From the NCBI GenBank assembly GCA_949752745.1, contig OX457028.1:28050645-28114644 (forward strand): a DNA stretch of 64,000 nt, written 5' to 3'. A program made the position numbers and the translations under genes. A model generated the notes under the pieces. The model made no database searches, was not told the DNA's origin, and was given only the letters and a program-made list of their open reading frames with translations. Of this stretch, positions 34,214-45,799 are shown in pieces; position 1 is the stretch's first letter; every line of letters starts with the position of its first letter. Source of the stretch: Protula sp. h YS-2021. Taxonomy: Eukaryota; Annelida; Polychaeta; Sabellida; Serpulidae.

Positions 34214-35095
34214 CTAGTTTAACTTGCGTTGATGTGCGGTTTGCATTTCGGAAAAATGTGCATGTTTATTTAACTTGCCCTTATGCTCTGTTTGCATTTC
34301 GGACCAGTGCGCATTTTTATTTCACTTGCCGCTGTGCTCTGTTCGCATTTCAGACCAGCGCGCATATCTTTTTAACTTGTGTTGATGTGCGGTTCGCAAA
34401 GCGAAACAGTGCGCATGTTTATTTAATATGCATTGCAGCGCATGTTTACTTAACTTGCGTTGATGCGCGGCTCCCATTTCAGACCAGTGCGCATGTTTAT
34501 TCAACTTACGTTGAAAAGCCGTTTTCATTTCGGACCAGTGCGCATGTTTGTTTGGCTTGTGTTGATGCGCGTTCGACTTTTCGGACCAGTACGCATGCTT
34601 ATTTAATTTGTATTGATGTGCGGTTCTTATTTTAGACAGGTGCGCACGTTTATTTAACTTGCGTCGATGCGCAGTTCGCAATTCGGACCAGTGCGCATAT
34701 TTAAATAGGTTGCGTTGATGCGCTGTTCAAATTTCGGACCACTGCGCATGTTTATTTAACTGGCGTTGATCAGCGTGTCTTATTTTAGACCAGTGCGCAC
34801 GTTTATTTAACTTGCGTTGATTCGCGGTTCGCATTTCGGACCAGTGCGCAAGTTTATATAACTTGCGTTGATAAGCGGTTCGCATTTCGGACCAGTGCAC
34901 ATGCTTAGTATTTTGCGTTGATGTGCGGTTATTATTTCGCACCACTGCGCATGTTTATTTAACTTGCATTGACGCGCAGTTTGCATTTTGGACCAGTGCG
35001 CATATTTATTTAACTTGCGTCGATGCGCGCATCGATTTCGAACCAGTGCGCATGTTTACCAAACTTGCGTCGATGCGCGGTCCGCATTTCGTAAA
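34214..35095. repeat. 51-bp minisatellite, array 1
   Basis: About 17 units share GCGCATGTTTATTTAACTT, then GCGTTGATGCGCGGTTCGC, then ATTTCGGACCAGT. The period is exactly 17 codons, so open frames of up to about 155 codons appear on both strands. These are a consequence of the period and are not treated as genes. Confidence 0.9.
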
Positions 35096-36545
35096 TTTTC
35101 AAGGGAGGACTATATTGAGCACATTCGTACAAAATTTGAAGAAAATCTGATCAAAATTGTTCGAGCAGAAGCATTTTGAAAATTGGCAACAAAAAATTTT
35201 ATATGCCCCCTCCATTTAGCCAATTTTTGGCACATCGCCAAAAAAGGAATTTTTCACGAGAGGCCTACCCAGAGAACAACTGTCCAAAATTGGAAAACAA
35301 TCCGATTACAATTGTGGGAGAAGAAGTACTTTGAAAAGTAGACACCAAAAAATTAAAAATGCCCCTCATGTGGCCAATTTTTGGCGGATCGCCAAAATGA
35401 GTAATTTTTCAAAACAGGACTACCTAGGAAATAATCGTTTAAAATTTGAAGAAAAATCTGATCAAAATTGTGTGAAAAGAAGCATTTTGAAAATTGGCAA
35501 CCATAAAATTACCGATACCCCCCTCCCCCCACCCCATTTGGTCAATATTCAGCGGATCGCCCAAAACAGCACATCTTCAAGATAGACCTACCTAGAGAAC
35601 AATCGTACAAAATTGGAAACGAATCCTATGAAAATTGTAGTAGAAGAAGCATTTTGAAAATTAGGCACCAAAAAATTAAAAAAATACCCAGCATTTGGCC
35701 AATTTTTGGCTCATCGCCAAAAAAAGTAAAATTCAAGGCAGTACTATGCTAAGAACATTCGCACAAAATTTGAAAAAAATCTGATCAAATTGTTCCACAC
35801 GAAGCATTTTAAAAATTGGCAAAAGAAAATTTTAAATGCTTCCTATTCAGCCAATTTTTAACAGATCGCCCAAAAGTAATTTTTCAAGAGAGGCCTACCT
35901 AAAGAACAACTGTCCAAAATTGGAAAAGAATCCGATCAAAATTATTGGAGAAGCAGCATTTTGAAAATTAGACACCAAAAAAATTTAAAAATGGCCCCAT
36001 TTGGCCGATTTTGGGCGGATCGCCAAAAAAAGTAAATTTTTTTCAAGGGAGGACTACGTTGAGAGCCTTGGTACAAAATCTGAAGAAAATCTGATCAAAA
36101 TTGTTCGAGTACAAGCATTTTAAAAATTGGCAACAAAAAAATTTAAATGCCCCCATTTAGCCAATCTATGTTCCAGAGAGGCTTACCTAGAGAACAAGTG
36201 TCCGAAATTGGAAAGAAATCCCATCAAAATTGCGGGAGAAGCATTTTGAACATTAGACACAAAACAAATTAAGAAATGCCCCCATTTGGCCAATTTTTGG
36301 CGGATCGTCAAAATTAGTTATTTTTCAAAAGAGGCCTACCTAGGGAATATTCGTGCAAAATTTGAACAAAATCTGATCAACATTGTGGGAGAAGAAGCAT
36401 TTTGAAAATTGGCAACTGAAAAACTTCAAATGGCCCCCATTTAGCCAACTTTTGGCGGATCGCCAAAAAAAAAATAAAGAGAGGCCTACCTAGAGAACAT
36501 TCGTGTAAAATTTGATAGGAATCGAATGAAAACTGAAGAAGAAGC
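35096..36545. repeat. Tandem modules of about 150 bp in element A
   Basis: About ten modules repeat AGAACA.TCGT.CAAAATT, GAA..AATCTGATCAAAATT, AGAAGCATTTTGAAAATTGG and CCAATTTTTGGCGGATCGCC. The sequences differ by substitutions and small indels. Confidence 0.8.
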
Positions 36546-36637
36546 ATTTTAAGTAAAAGTTTACACACGTACATACGAACGACGGATACCTCTTTTGATG
36601 GGATGACCCGCCTGACATAGTCGACTGGTCTAAAAAA

Positions 36638-37670
36638 GCCCTGGTCAATTCGAACAAGTCTGGGTAAATTATTTTTCCAGCAGAAGTTCCAGAACCTAAG
36701 CCGGTCGCTTTTCTTTTTTTCCCATTGGAACGAAAGTCGACTCAACAGGGAATATTTTCCAATTTATAAGGTTAGGTCAGGAAGTAAAATACGGTTATCT
36801 CTCATCCCAAATTTAGGGAAAAAAATAACTGGCCCGCCAAAGATATTTTTTCCTATTTTTTCTCGAAGAGACCCAGTCGGGCTGATTTTTTTTTTATTTT
36901 TTGAAAACGTCGGTGACGCATATTTTTATTTTTTTTTTGTTTTCCCCTAAAAATACGGTTTAATATTTATAGAAAACGTCAATGGGATATGGCTCATGTT
37001 ATCATTTTATAAATTTCTACTTTTAAAGCTTTAAGCCCGGCCAGGTAAATTCTTTATTATGTGAGATTTTACCGACCCGGCCGGGGATAAGAAACAAGGT
37101 TATTTTTTCTTCGCCTTATATAAACGTTAGACCTCATTTTATGGGAGAAAAAATGAAACAATACCGGGTAAACGAAATTTAAAAGAAGTTCGGCAGGGTC
37201 TATTTTTTTTCCAGAAAAATAAAAACAGATCGTCGGCCTGCCGGGTCAGTTAAAAAACGGGATGGCAAAAACAAGACACTTTTCTTCCTGGCCTTGCATT
37301 ACTATCCCAAAAAGAAATGTCTATAATTTTAAGGAATCTCTGGCCATAGTTCAATGTCCTTTGTGATCAAACAACAGATTTTACCGCTGGCCAGGGCTAA
37401 AAAAGAAAAGTTTTCTTGGTCTTGAGAGAGTTTTTCTGACGTCACACCTGCTTCGTTTGGTTTGGAGAGCTCGTTTTAATATCCTCACAAAAGCAATGCG
37501 ACGGGCGGATACACAGAAAACAAAACTACACATTAGACAAATTCCGCTACTGAGTATAAAAATTTACATTTGGGTCGACAAAATCTTTATCCTGAAAGGT
37601 TATAAACATAGAACTTTCCTAAAAGTAATGTCACCAAAAAATCGCAGTTAGCGATTAGTTAAGATTGTAC
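36638..37670. repeat. Region with inverted ends near 36764 and 37293
   Basis: AAGGTTAGGTCAGGAAGTAAAA near 36768 (broken here as AAGGTTAGG and TCAGGAAGTAAAA) and TTTTCTTCCTGGCCTTGC near 37280 are approximate inverted repeats. The interior has repeated GACCCAGTCGGGC-like and GACCCGGCCGGGG words with T runs. It may be a miniature element of about 530 bp. The remainder to 37670 is unassigned. Confidence 0.35.
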
Positions 37671-38299
37671 AAAAAAGGATGTTTCGCCAATATTTATGCC
37701 CATTTTTGGCGAATCACCAAGGCAAGTAACAGCCAGGTGGACACTTTGTGCACCCTACCTGCCACTTAAATTTTAATACGTTTCTATTAAAATCCTAGGA
37801 GATAGATTTTAAAGAAATTTGGATTTTGGCCAATATTTCCTCCATTTTTTGGCGAATTGCCAGTTAATTAGTCATGTGTGATACTTTCCCCAAAAGGTCG
37901 AAGCTGGGCTAAAAGGGTCAATTCACGAAATGTAGAAATGATTGATAACTGTGCTGCTATTTTCAAGTATGTGTAAACAATGCAGGAACATTGGGGAATC
38001 TTCTGGAAAACGCTGAAACGCGCCGCACAGAAAAATGCTGTGTCATGGTAATCCCCACCAGGCGATAACTTGTGCACTGGTTAATAAAAGTACCTCATAT
38101 CCCCCCACCCACCCTAACCATAGCCCGAACCACACCCACTCACATGCTCACCTCAGAACGGCCCTGTGTCGCTACTCATCAGTCTGGGTGCCACCAAACT
38201 TTCCTTTCCCAACATTCATAGAAGCGGGTGAGGCGTGAGTTCACGTAATATGGCGTCACAGCTTGTCCAGTGCACATCAACTACAATCACAGCCGGCAG
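37671..38299. other. Repeat-module fragments and unassigned DNA
   Basis: GCCAATATTT and TTTTGGCGAAT words at 37687-37862 link this stretch to the approximately 150-bp modules. 37980-38030 shares GAATCTTCTGGAAAACGCTG with 20653. No gene is seen. Confidence 0.4.
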
Positions 38300-39158
38300 T
38301 CCCACCCAATGCATAATTGCACCAAGTCTGAAGCTCATCCGAGATATCGTGTTAACGAAGTGTCCACCAGACGTTTTGTTGTTAAGCGCTGCCCGATACA
38401 ATTTGTACCGCCGGACCTACCTACGGCATTATTCTACAAAGGTTGAAGCTGATCCGATGCTTCGTTCTGCAGTTACAGTGATGACGCATTTTTCACGTTT
38501 TGACGTCAAGCGTTGTCCGATATGCGTCAAATACAACAATAACCCGCGGTTCAACCCAAGACATAATCCCACCAAGTTTGAAGCTGATTCAACCTGTCCT
38601 TCGAGAGTTATCACGTTAACAAGTCAAGTGCCCACAACACAGAATGACGTCATATGTTGCGCTATATACGCCAAGTACAATAAGAACTGTCATGCCTAAC
38701 CAAGCGAATTTTCGCCAAGCAAATTTGAAGCTAACCCGACGTTTGCTTCTGCAGTTATAGTAATGACACAACTGTCACACGGCGATACACTATGACGTCA
38801 AGCAATGTTCAATAAATGTTAAAAATAGTCCCAAACGATGGACCAACCCAAGGCATAATTCTATCAAGTTTGAAGCTGATCCGACGTTTGCTTCTGCAGT
38901 TATAGTAATAACACAACTGCCACACGGTGATACACTATGACGTCATGAAGTGTTCAATAAATGTTAAAAATACAGTCCCAAACGCCGGACCAACCCAAGG
39001 CATAATTCTATCAAGTTTGAAGCTGATCCGATGTTTCGTTCGAGAGTTATCGTGTTAATAAAACCGAGTGTCTTCAATAGACGTATACACCACATACACA
39101 CACAGAGAGCACCAAAAAACAAAACAAAAACAAAATGCTTCCCCTCTACAGGGGAAAG
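38300..39158 (+). repeat. Tandem-module repeat (CCAAGTTTGAAGCTGATCCG) ending in a CTTCCCCT hairpin
   Basis: Modules of about 140-160 bp share CATAATTC.A.CAAGTTTGAAGCTGATCCG and AGTTAT.GT.TTAA. Two of them, about 38800 and 38940, also share CACGG.GATACACTATGACG. A CA-rich linker (39083-39104) precedes CTTCCCCT-CTAC-AGGGGAAAG (39138-39158). The open frame of 154 codons over 38235-38699 is a by-product. Confidence 0.6.
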
Positions 39159-39930
39159 ACAATTAAGAGATGCCAAATATCCTTTACGACATCCTGCACC
39201 GGAAAAAACTTCAACCCTCACATGCCCAGAGCATCTGACAAGTGCTATTGATAACAGCGGTACACATACCACAATTTGTCAATGGAAGGCTTAGAATGGT
39301 AGTAGCTCTGACGTCAAAGAAAACCCCCAAATCACAGCACGTGGATTGTTTACGTCATGGGAACTACTTTTCTCATTCTCTCCCTTTCTGAATTAACATG
39401 ACAACGAACATGAAGTAATCATAACCCACACTTCGTTAGTAACTTCGATGTAAAGAAGACAGAACCATTAAGTTTTCTTGTGCACTTGTGGGGGGGGGGG
39501 GGGGGGGGAATGGAACCAGGACTTGACGACATGTTGCCTGTGACAAGCCAGGCAGCCACAACGAAGCCCTTGCCTCTGAAATACCATTTGTCAAGTGGAT
39601 AGACCTCACGGGAAACAATTTCTCTCCGATTGGCAAAATGAAATGCAACTAAATCGCTCTGTTAAAATCAAATTTTTCCACAAATCTTGTTAAGGTATTG
39701 TGTAAAGAATACTCTGCCAATCGATGGAAGGAATAAATGAAAAACGTCAGCCACGCATGCGAGACTATCAGGTCCATACGTCACAGCACCCCCGCTGCCC
39801 ACAATATGCTTTCAGCTTCATGCCTTAATTGATTCTTATAGTCGATACTCTTTTATTTTCTAGCTCAACAGGTCATGCGAACACTGCCTCATGGTATCAA
39901 TGGGTAAATCGTAGTAAATCAACACCAACT
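39159..39930. other. Unassigned DNA with a 19-base G run
   Basis: The G run is at 39490-39508. No gene is seen. Confidence 0.4.
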
Positions 39931-40550
39931 GAAACTAGACTGGCCAGTGTTTTTGTTAAAACAAAAACGGATATGTCCTCCCCCCCCCCCCCCCCCCCCC
40001 ACAATCAGTCACGTGGAAAAAATTCCTTGCTTAAATGTACAACATTGGCGAGCCCAAAAAAGTTAAAAAAAAAAAAAAATCCCCAAAAATATATTTTTAC
40101 AGAAAATGAAGAAAAACTTCGCAGTAAACATTTGCACTATATGTGGGTTCTTCTTGCCACGTTTCAGCCTAATCCAACAAAACTGTTTCGGAGAAATCGC
40201 AACAATATGGCAAAAAAAAAAAAAAATCAAAATCAGAAATAAAAAAAAAAAATCGCAAAAAAATCAGAAATTTAAAAAATCGCCAAAAATACATTTTCAA
40301 CGGAAATGAAGAAAAACTTTGCAGTATACACTTGCGCTATATGTGTGTTCTTCTTGGAACGTCTGAGCCTTATCCAACGAGCTGTTTTGGAGATATAGCC
40401 TGCCAAATTGAAAAATGCACGACATGTACCTCAATATGTATTATGTTTTGAGAAAAATCGACCCATTAATTTCATAAGAACTCACTGCGGACAGACAGAC
40501 GGACGGACACACCAAATAATATATGTCTCTCTTAGGGGGAGACATATAAT
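39931..40550 (+). mobile_element. GTCTC-hairpin repeat, fuller copy
   Basis: It runs from TTTTTGTTAAAACAAAAACG through a 21-base C run (39980-40000), two modules with AAAATGAAGAAAAACTT(C/T)GCAGTA, and GACAGACAGACGGACGGACA to a perfect terminal hairpin: TATATGTCTC (40520-40529) pairs with GAGACATATA (40539-40548). The related insert at 33965-34213 lies in the opposite orientation and has a broken G tract where this copy has the C run. Confidence 0.6.
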
Positions 40551-40780
40551 TGATACCTGAGACTCTAGTTTTGTGGGCATTACAAACAAAATATGTTGCG
40601 GAACAGGTGCAGATTATCGTATTTCCTGGCGCTGAGATACTGTCAAGTCGTTTTCGCATACACTAACCTATTTTTTAAACAGTTAATATGGTTATTACTT
40701 CTCCAATAAAGTCGAAGATTTCACAAGATTAGTTCTTTAAAAAATTTAACTGAAAGAGGTCTTTTTTCAGGGGAAGGGGT
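40551..40780. other. Unassigned DNA
   Basis: Nothing is recognised. Confidence 0.4.
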
Positions 40781-41161
40781 CCCAGCAAACAACCGACGTC
40801 TTTTTTGGTTGAAAAAAGTTTGGATTTTGGTCGCGACGACTTCACAACCATATTCTGAACTATTACCCCAACCCGACTTTATTCTGACGTCGAGGCGGTT
40901 GAATGATTAATTATCTATTAATTATATAACTCTAGTTAGTTTTAGGTCGGAATCCGACGTCGGTTCCAATTTCATATAGAACCTAAAACCGACTTAATTC
41001 CGACGTCGGATTTAGGTCGGAACCCGACGTCATTCTGACGTTGAAATCCCGACGTCGGTTCCATTTCATATACAACCAAAACCGGCACGTCAAACCGACG
41101 TCGGAAACGTCGGGTCACGACGTCGACCCGATGTCATTCTGACGTCTTAATGTTTGCTGGG
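40781..41161. mobile_element. MITE with CCCAGCAAACA ends and CCGACGTCGG palindromes
   Basis: The 381-bp unit starts CCCAGCAAACA (40781-40791) and ends TGTTTGCTGGG (41151-41161), exact complements. The interior repeats GACGTCGG, AACCGAC and TTCATATA words, giving strong potential to fold. No coding sequence. Target duplication is not clear. Confidence 0.7.
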
Positions 41162-41309
41162 GTGAAGGCAGTTTAAATTGGACCATTTTTCGTGGATATT
41201 CGTACCCTTTCTTGTTCAATTAGGGTAAAGTAGAAACTCCATTCCACCCTTCACCTGACGCACACACACACAAACAAAAACAAAACAAACAAAAAAAAAC
41301 AGCAAAAAA

Positions 41310-41340
<31 letters not shown>

Positions 41341-42038
41341 CAGCAACAAGAACGGGGAAACAAACATGGCTTCTTGTTGTGAAACAGATACACAAGAACA
41401 CATTTTTATCGAGCAAATGCAATCCGACTTGTTAAGCCACACTTTTAATCAGCTCTGAGCGTGTTGTTTGTTTTTTTCCCAGGATTCCTCCCACCCACAA
41501 ACAAGCTTCCATGCTGCTTTAAAAGACTTTGGACAAAGTTCCCCTTTCTCATCACGTAAAAGTGAAAGCATTAGAACACCCGGCTCAGCTATAGTGAACG
41601 TGTTATTTATTACAAAGAGGCTAATTTTAGTTCCAAGCGTCCTCCATTGATGTATAAATATAGCGTAAATTAGCGGTGCTTTACGGACTTCCTTTACAAT
41701 TCCAAATATGAGTAGTGCTTTGCTCATTAAAAGTCGTGGTTTTTTGGTGCTTCTGTGAATGGTCTTAACTTTTATCGTTGCAATCAGTATGTTCCAATGA
41801 CAGAATAACGAAAAATCCAGACGAGCGATTACAGCTAGAAATATCAGTCAATACCTTTAAATAGTTAACTGATGACAGAGACAAAAAAAAAAAAAAGACT
41901 GCAGTTCACTATCAAAAGGTTACGTTCATTCAACACCTACAGCAAATTTTAGACAGCAAGACATGGCAGTTACGGCTTCCTATAGGAAGACCAAAGTGTC
42001 CACTTTTTCCCTGGCATAATACATCAAACTCCCTGACC
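41162..42038. other. Unassigned DNA with A and CA runs
   Basis: CA and A runs lie at 41261-41341. Minus-strand open frames there (Phe/Cys/Val-rich) come from the simple repeat. No gene is seen. Confidence 0.4.
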
Positions 42039-42769
42039 AACAAGAATGTCCTTGGACATTGTGTCCAGCCGTAAAAGCGAAGAAATTACAAAGATGAAAG
42101 GAGAAACCGATTAATTTGGGCAAAGTTTACATTTGGTAGGTCTCATGGGCAACACTGCCACAGAAATTAATCGGACAGGATCTGTGCGACGAACAGCATT
42201 TTTTTTGTTTCTCGAACAGCTATTAATTCATTCGGCAACTCGATTGTAGTAATGCGGCGTACTGAGTATTAATACAAAAAATATCAAGTATTATTACGCA
42301 CCTTGAGCAACACTAAATATATAATAGGCAAGCAAAACACACACAAACTAGAAATGTGTCCGTTGAAACACCGATGCCCCGACCGAACTGCAACATGGTG
42401 TGAGGAAGAGGGATTCTTAGAAGAGTAATTGTCTAGATATATTTTTAACAGCAGTGACCTTTAACAACACGCAAGGTCACCATATCTAGTCAGCGCTAGA
42501 ACATTGTATGTAAGCTATGGGATGGTATGGGAAATTGCATATAAACTTTCCATAATGCCCCTCCTGAATTGGCCATGCTGGGGCATAAAAAAAAACAAGT
42601 TGTACCGAGAATAACTCAGGGCATATTTCCGCCAAATTTCAAAACAATCAGACCAGGAATATAAGAGTACCATTTTGAAAAAAATGATTCACACAAACAC
42701 ACACATAACGGATACCAAATTCCCAACAGGTGACGATTACAGCTGTGATGGTCAGCTGGGCTAAAAAAA
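42039..42769 (+). mobile_element. Composite hairpin-terminated element C, short form
   Basis: It starts AACAAG and a palindrome AATGTCC-TT-GGACATT (42045-42060), as in element A. One module remains near its 3' end (GGGCATATTTCCGCC, AAATTTCAAAACAATCAGAC, CCATTTTGAAAA), followed by a CA-rich linker and an end TCAGCTGGGCTAAAAAAA like that of element B. The minisatellite is absent. Confidence 0.5.
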
Positions 42770-44529
42770 TCCTTATAATACAAACTGAAAAATCACTCTC
42801 AGAACAGAGACAGGCAAGAAAAAGTTTTTATGGGCGGGGGCGTAGATAAGGGTCGCACAGGAAAATTTCACACACCTTTATGCTATTTTAATAACGCGCC
42901 TTATTTTTGGAAAAGGACGGGCTCAAGCCAGTCAAGCCCCAGATTTCTGGATACATGCTTGTGCCTTTGTTTGCAGCATGGGTATACAGATGCACCGTCT
43001 GCACAAAGTGTACTTTTTAAAGAACTGTTGTAGGGAAGACACTATTTTCAATTCAGTAATTATCAGAGAAACACAATAAAATTGAAAGTTGAATAAATGT
43101 TGCATTACTCAGTGTGGTATCTTATTCATTTACAACGTTAGGAAATGTATTTTTCCCCATATTTATGACCAAGACCCAAGAAGTTTCCATGCCTAAAAAC
43201 TACCACCTCGAAGCCCGCTTTTGCCCTCCCACCCTCCTCCCCGCTCCCCTTGATGGGGATGTGCGGCGAGTGAAAAATAAAAGCCACACGAAAGGTAAGA
43301 TATTGTATATTTTGCCACATGAAAACCGAAAATATCGCACATTCCGCCATGAAAAACAAACAGATCGCAGAGGTTGGGTGAAAAAATGGGGGGGGGGGGG
43401 GGGGGGGGTTGACGGGTCTTTCACGCCAAACATCCCGACCCAAGACCTATGTCTAGGAGCCCCCTCCCCCCCCCCCCCCCCCACCATCCCCTTCCCTCCG
43501 GGATCGAAGTATCAGCGGGGCAGACGACCAACGGACAGAAACCTTCACACAACATTTTCACACCAATAACCTTACTGCCCTATTCTGCAAAGGCAACATT
43601 TAAAGACATTTCTGAACAGACCAGAAAGTCGCCTGATAGTTTGGAGACATTCTCCAGGCTCGTTAAACGAATTACAAGTATACGATTCACAAAGCTTAGT
43701 TCTATGTCTCGACTGGCCATAACTGTACATTGCCTTAACCAAATTTCCTCTCAGCTGAACAATAATTATTATTTTGTTTTTAAACCAACTGTTCGCGAAT
43801 CTGCTTTTGTCACCAGGAGTCGTCATCGCCAAGGCCAGGCGCTGCAGCTCTCGCGGTTTCTCGTCCCTAATAAGCCACATGCGTGACTTACAGAGCAGGC
43901 GAATAAGTGATTACGAATAAGCCGTGGAGTATAATCCGCCTTCTCTGCCACTGGACGTCACGCCACCTCAAATATCAACAACTGACTTCTGAAAATGCCA
44001 AGACGACAAAAATGGCACTTTGCCCATATTTTCAGTCATATCCTAATGGACAAGGCGAAATGTCATGGCTGCATAGGTTTAAAGGTCATTTTACTTCTGG
44101 TTCTAAATAAGACTACACTGTAATTTGAGTAATCTAAATAGAATCGTTTCGTTCTGTAGCTCTCACACAATGCCGATGTTCTGAATGGCGGCATCTTCTG
44201 AACGTCGGAAATAATTGACAGGGTTGCCACGCAATTTTCAAAATGAATTTTCCCAATTTTTTTTTCTGACCGTCGAATTAACGTGAGCATCTAGAATGTC
44301 AGAAAAGGCATTCAAAATGCTCAAAACACCACCATCACTGGGAGTGCAAATCTAGTGAAATAAACCGGATTAAAAGACGCAACACACAATGACAAAAATA
44401 TTATAAATTGAAAAAAAAAATCTTGTCTTTCTTTTTTTTTGTCGTTACATTTTTCCCCGACTTTTCCTGACTCATGACGTTTTTCCTGACTCAGTTTTTT
44501 TTCCCTTTTTCCTGACCGTAGCAACCCTG
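42770..44529. other. Unassigned DNA with long G and C runs
   Basis: G21 lies at 43388-43408 and C17 at 43466-43482. Proline- and glycine-rich open frames around them are caused by these runs. No gene is supported. Confidence 0.4.
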
Positions 44530-45130
44530 CAAGTAGTTGATAAACAGGGGTTCTGGGCCACCCCCTCCCCCCCCCCCGTCGGAAAATTTTGTGATTTTTG
44601 TATATTTAGACGTTTCTGACGATTCTGAGGAACTTGTCTTTTTTGACCCCCTCCCCCCCCCCCCACCCCGTGAGAAAATTTATGATTTTTGCATATTTAG
44701 ACGTTTCAGACGATTCTGAGCAACTCTGCTTTTTTGACAACCCCACCTCCATGGGAAAATTTGTGATTTTCGCATATTTAGACGTTTCAGACGATTCTGA
44801 GCAACTTTGGTTTTTTGACCCACTCCTGTGGGAAAATTTGGCGATTTTTGCATATTTAGACGTTTCGGATGATTCTGAGCAACTTTGGTTTTTTCTATCC
44901 CTCCACACCCCCCGTGGAAAAATTTGTGTTTTTTTCCCCGCATATTTAGACGTTTCAGACGATTCTGAGCAACTTTGGTTCGCCCCCCGTGGGAAAATTT
45001 GATGATTTTTTGCATATTTAGACGTTAAAGACGATTCTGGGCAACTTCGGTTTTTGACCCCCCCCCCCCCCTCTCCCCAAGGAAATTTTGGAAATTTATT
45101 TTTTAGACATATTAGAACCGAGTGTAGGAT
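44530..45130 (-). repeat. G-run repeat units of 78-92 bp, inverted copy
   Basis: About six units on the minus strand share CCAAAGTTGCTCAGAATCGT, CTGAAACGTCTAAATATGC and AAAAATCACAAATTTTCCCA, separated by G-rich tracts of variable length (C runs on the plus strand, for example 45058-45071). It is the reverse of the arrays at 47871, 59066 and 60211. A 195-codon minus-strand open frame (44606-45193) with about 26-residue repeats is a by-product of periods near 78. Confidence 0.8.
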
Positions 45131-45799
45131 CGCCCTACGAAATTGGGGACCTTTGAAATTAATTGGCGGGAACGGTCTTATCTGCTGGGTCATTTGCTCG
45201 CCGTCGAAGATAAAGTAATTCGTTCTGGCTCAACAGCAAAATTTCGATTAAGTTATTCAGTCAGCCTTAAAAATGCAGGTTAAAGAACGGAATAATAAAA
45301 TTAAAAGTTTGTGAGTAATGTCAAAATTTTCTTTATTCTTTTCATTTTAAACTACGTCTTTTGTTTATAAGAGGTTTCATTAGGGAAAAAGAATTCAGTT
45401 CTCTTTTTAATGATGTTTTGTATATGTGCGGTTCATATTTAGTTAATGAATAAATAAACAATATTTAAAACTACCAATATGAAATTTCAACGTCTCCGCA
45501 TAAAAAGAAATCCACTTATTTTGCCATTGACATCAATCCAGACTACAGTGTCCTTTTTTCAGAAGCGCGCTGCAGTTGAAGTGATTAAAAACAACGGCTT
45601 ACTTTTGCAGTTGAAGTGATTAGTGACAGTTGGCCTTGGTATGCAGTATCCGTTTTTTCACGCACGTTTTCAGAATTTTACAAAGGAAAACTTCCATCAT
45701 TACTGTACGGCCTTTTCTGTATTTATTTCACACGTGGGGAGGGAAGTGCTTTAATACTGTGTCTCCGTGGGCAAGGCTCTGCCTGTATGTTCTTGTTTT
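45131..45799. other. Unassigned DNA
   Basis: A small direct duplication (TTGCAGTTGAAGTGATTA) occurs at about 45570 and 45607. No gene is seen. Confidence 0.4.

Larger units (their letters stand above)
33480..36637 (+). mobile_element. Composite hairpin-terminated element A
   Basis: From 5' to 3' it contains: AACAAG plus a palindrome AATGTCC-AG-GGACATT (33486-33501); a module of about 200 bp shared with element B (landmarks CCCCAGCTTACGAAAAG, CCAGCGTGCATGA, GGGAATTT and TTAATTTAGCA); a 51-bp minisatellite (34214-35095) preceded by an inserted repeat; about ten modules near 150 bp (35096-36545); a TTTACACACGTACATACGAA linker; and a degenerate terminal hairpin (36605-36630) followed by CTAAAAAA. 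No protein is encoded. Element B has the same order of parts. The element type is not identified. Confidence 0.55.

Noticed and set aside
34168..34681. Open frames of 119-155 codons on both strands
   Set aside because: They are the translation of the 51-bp minisatellite, whose period is a multiple of three. Both strands are open at once and no start context or domain is present. The same applies to 49525-50079, 56559-57017 and 56765-57265.
34214..35095. Possible CRISPR array
   Set aside because: The 51-bp units are head-to-tail with no unique spacers, and the context is animal DNA.
38235..38699. 154-codon frame
   Set aside because: It lies across the CCAAGTTTGAAGC module repeat and its residues repeat with the modules.
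44606..45193. 195-codon minus-strand frame with about 26-residue repeats
   Set aside because: It is produced by the G-run repeat whose period is near 78 bp. Glycine and proline blocks come from G/C runs. No independent support.
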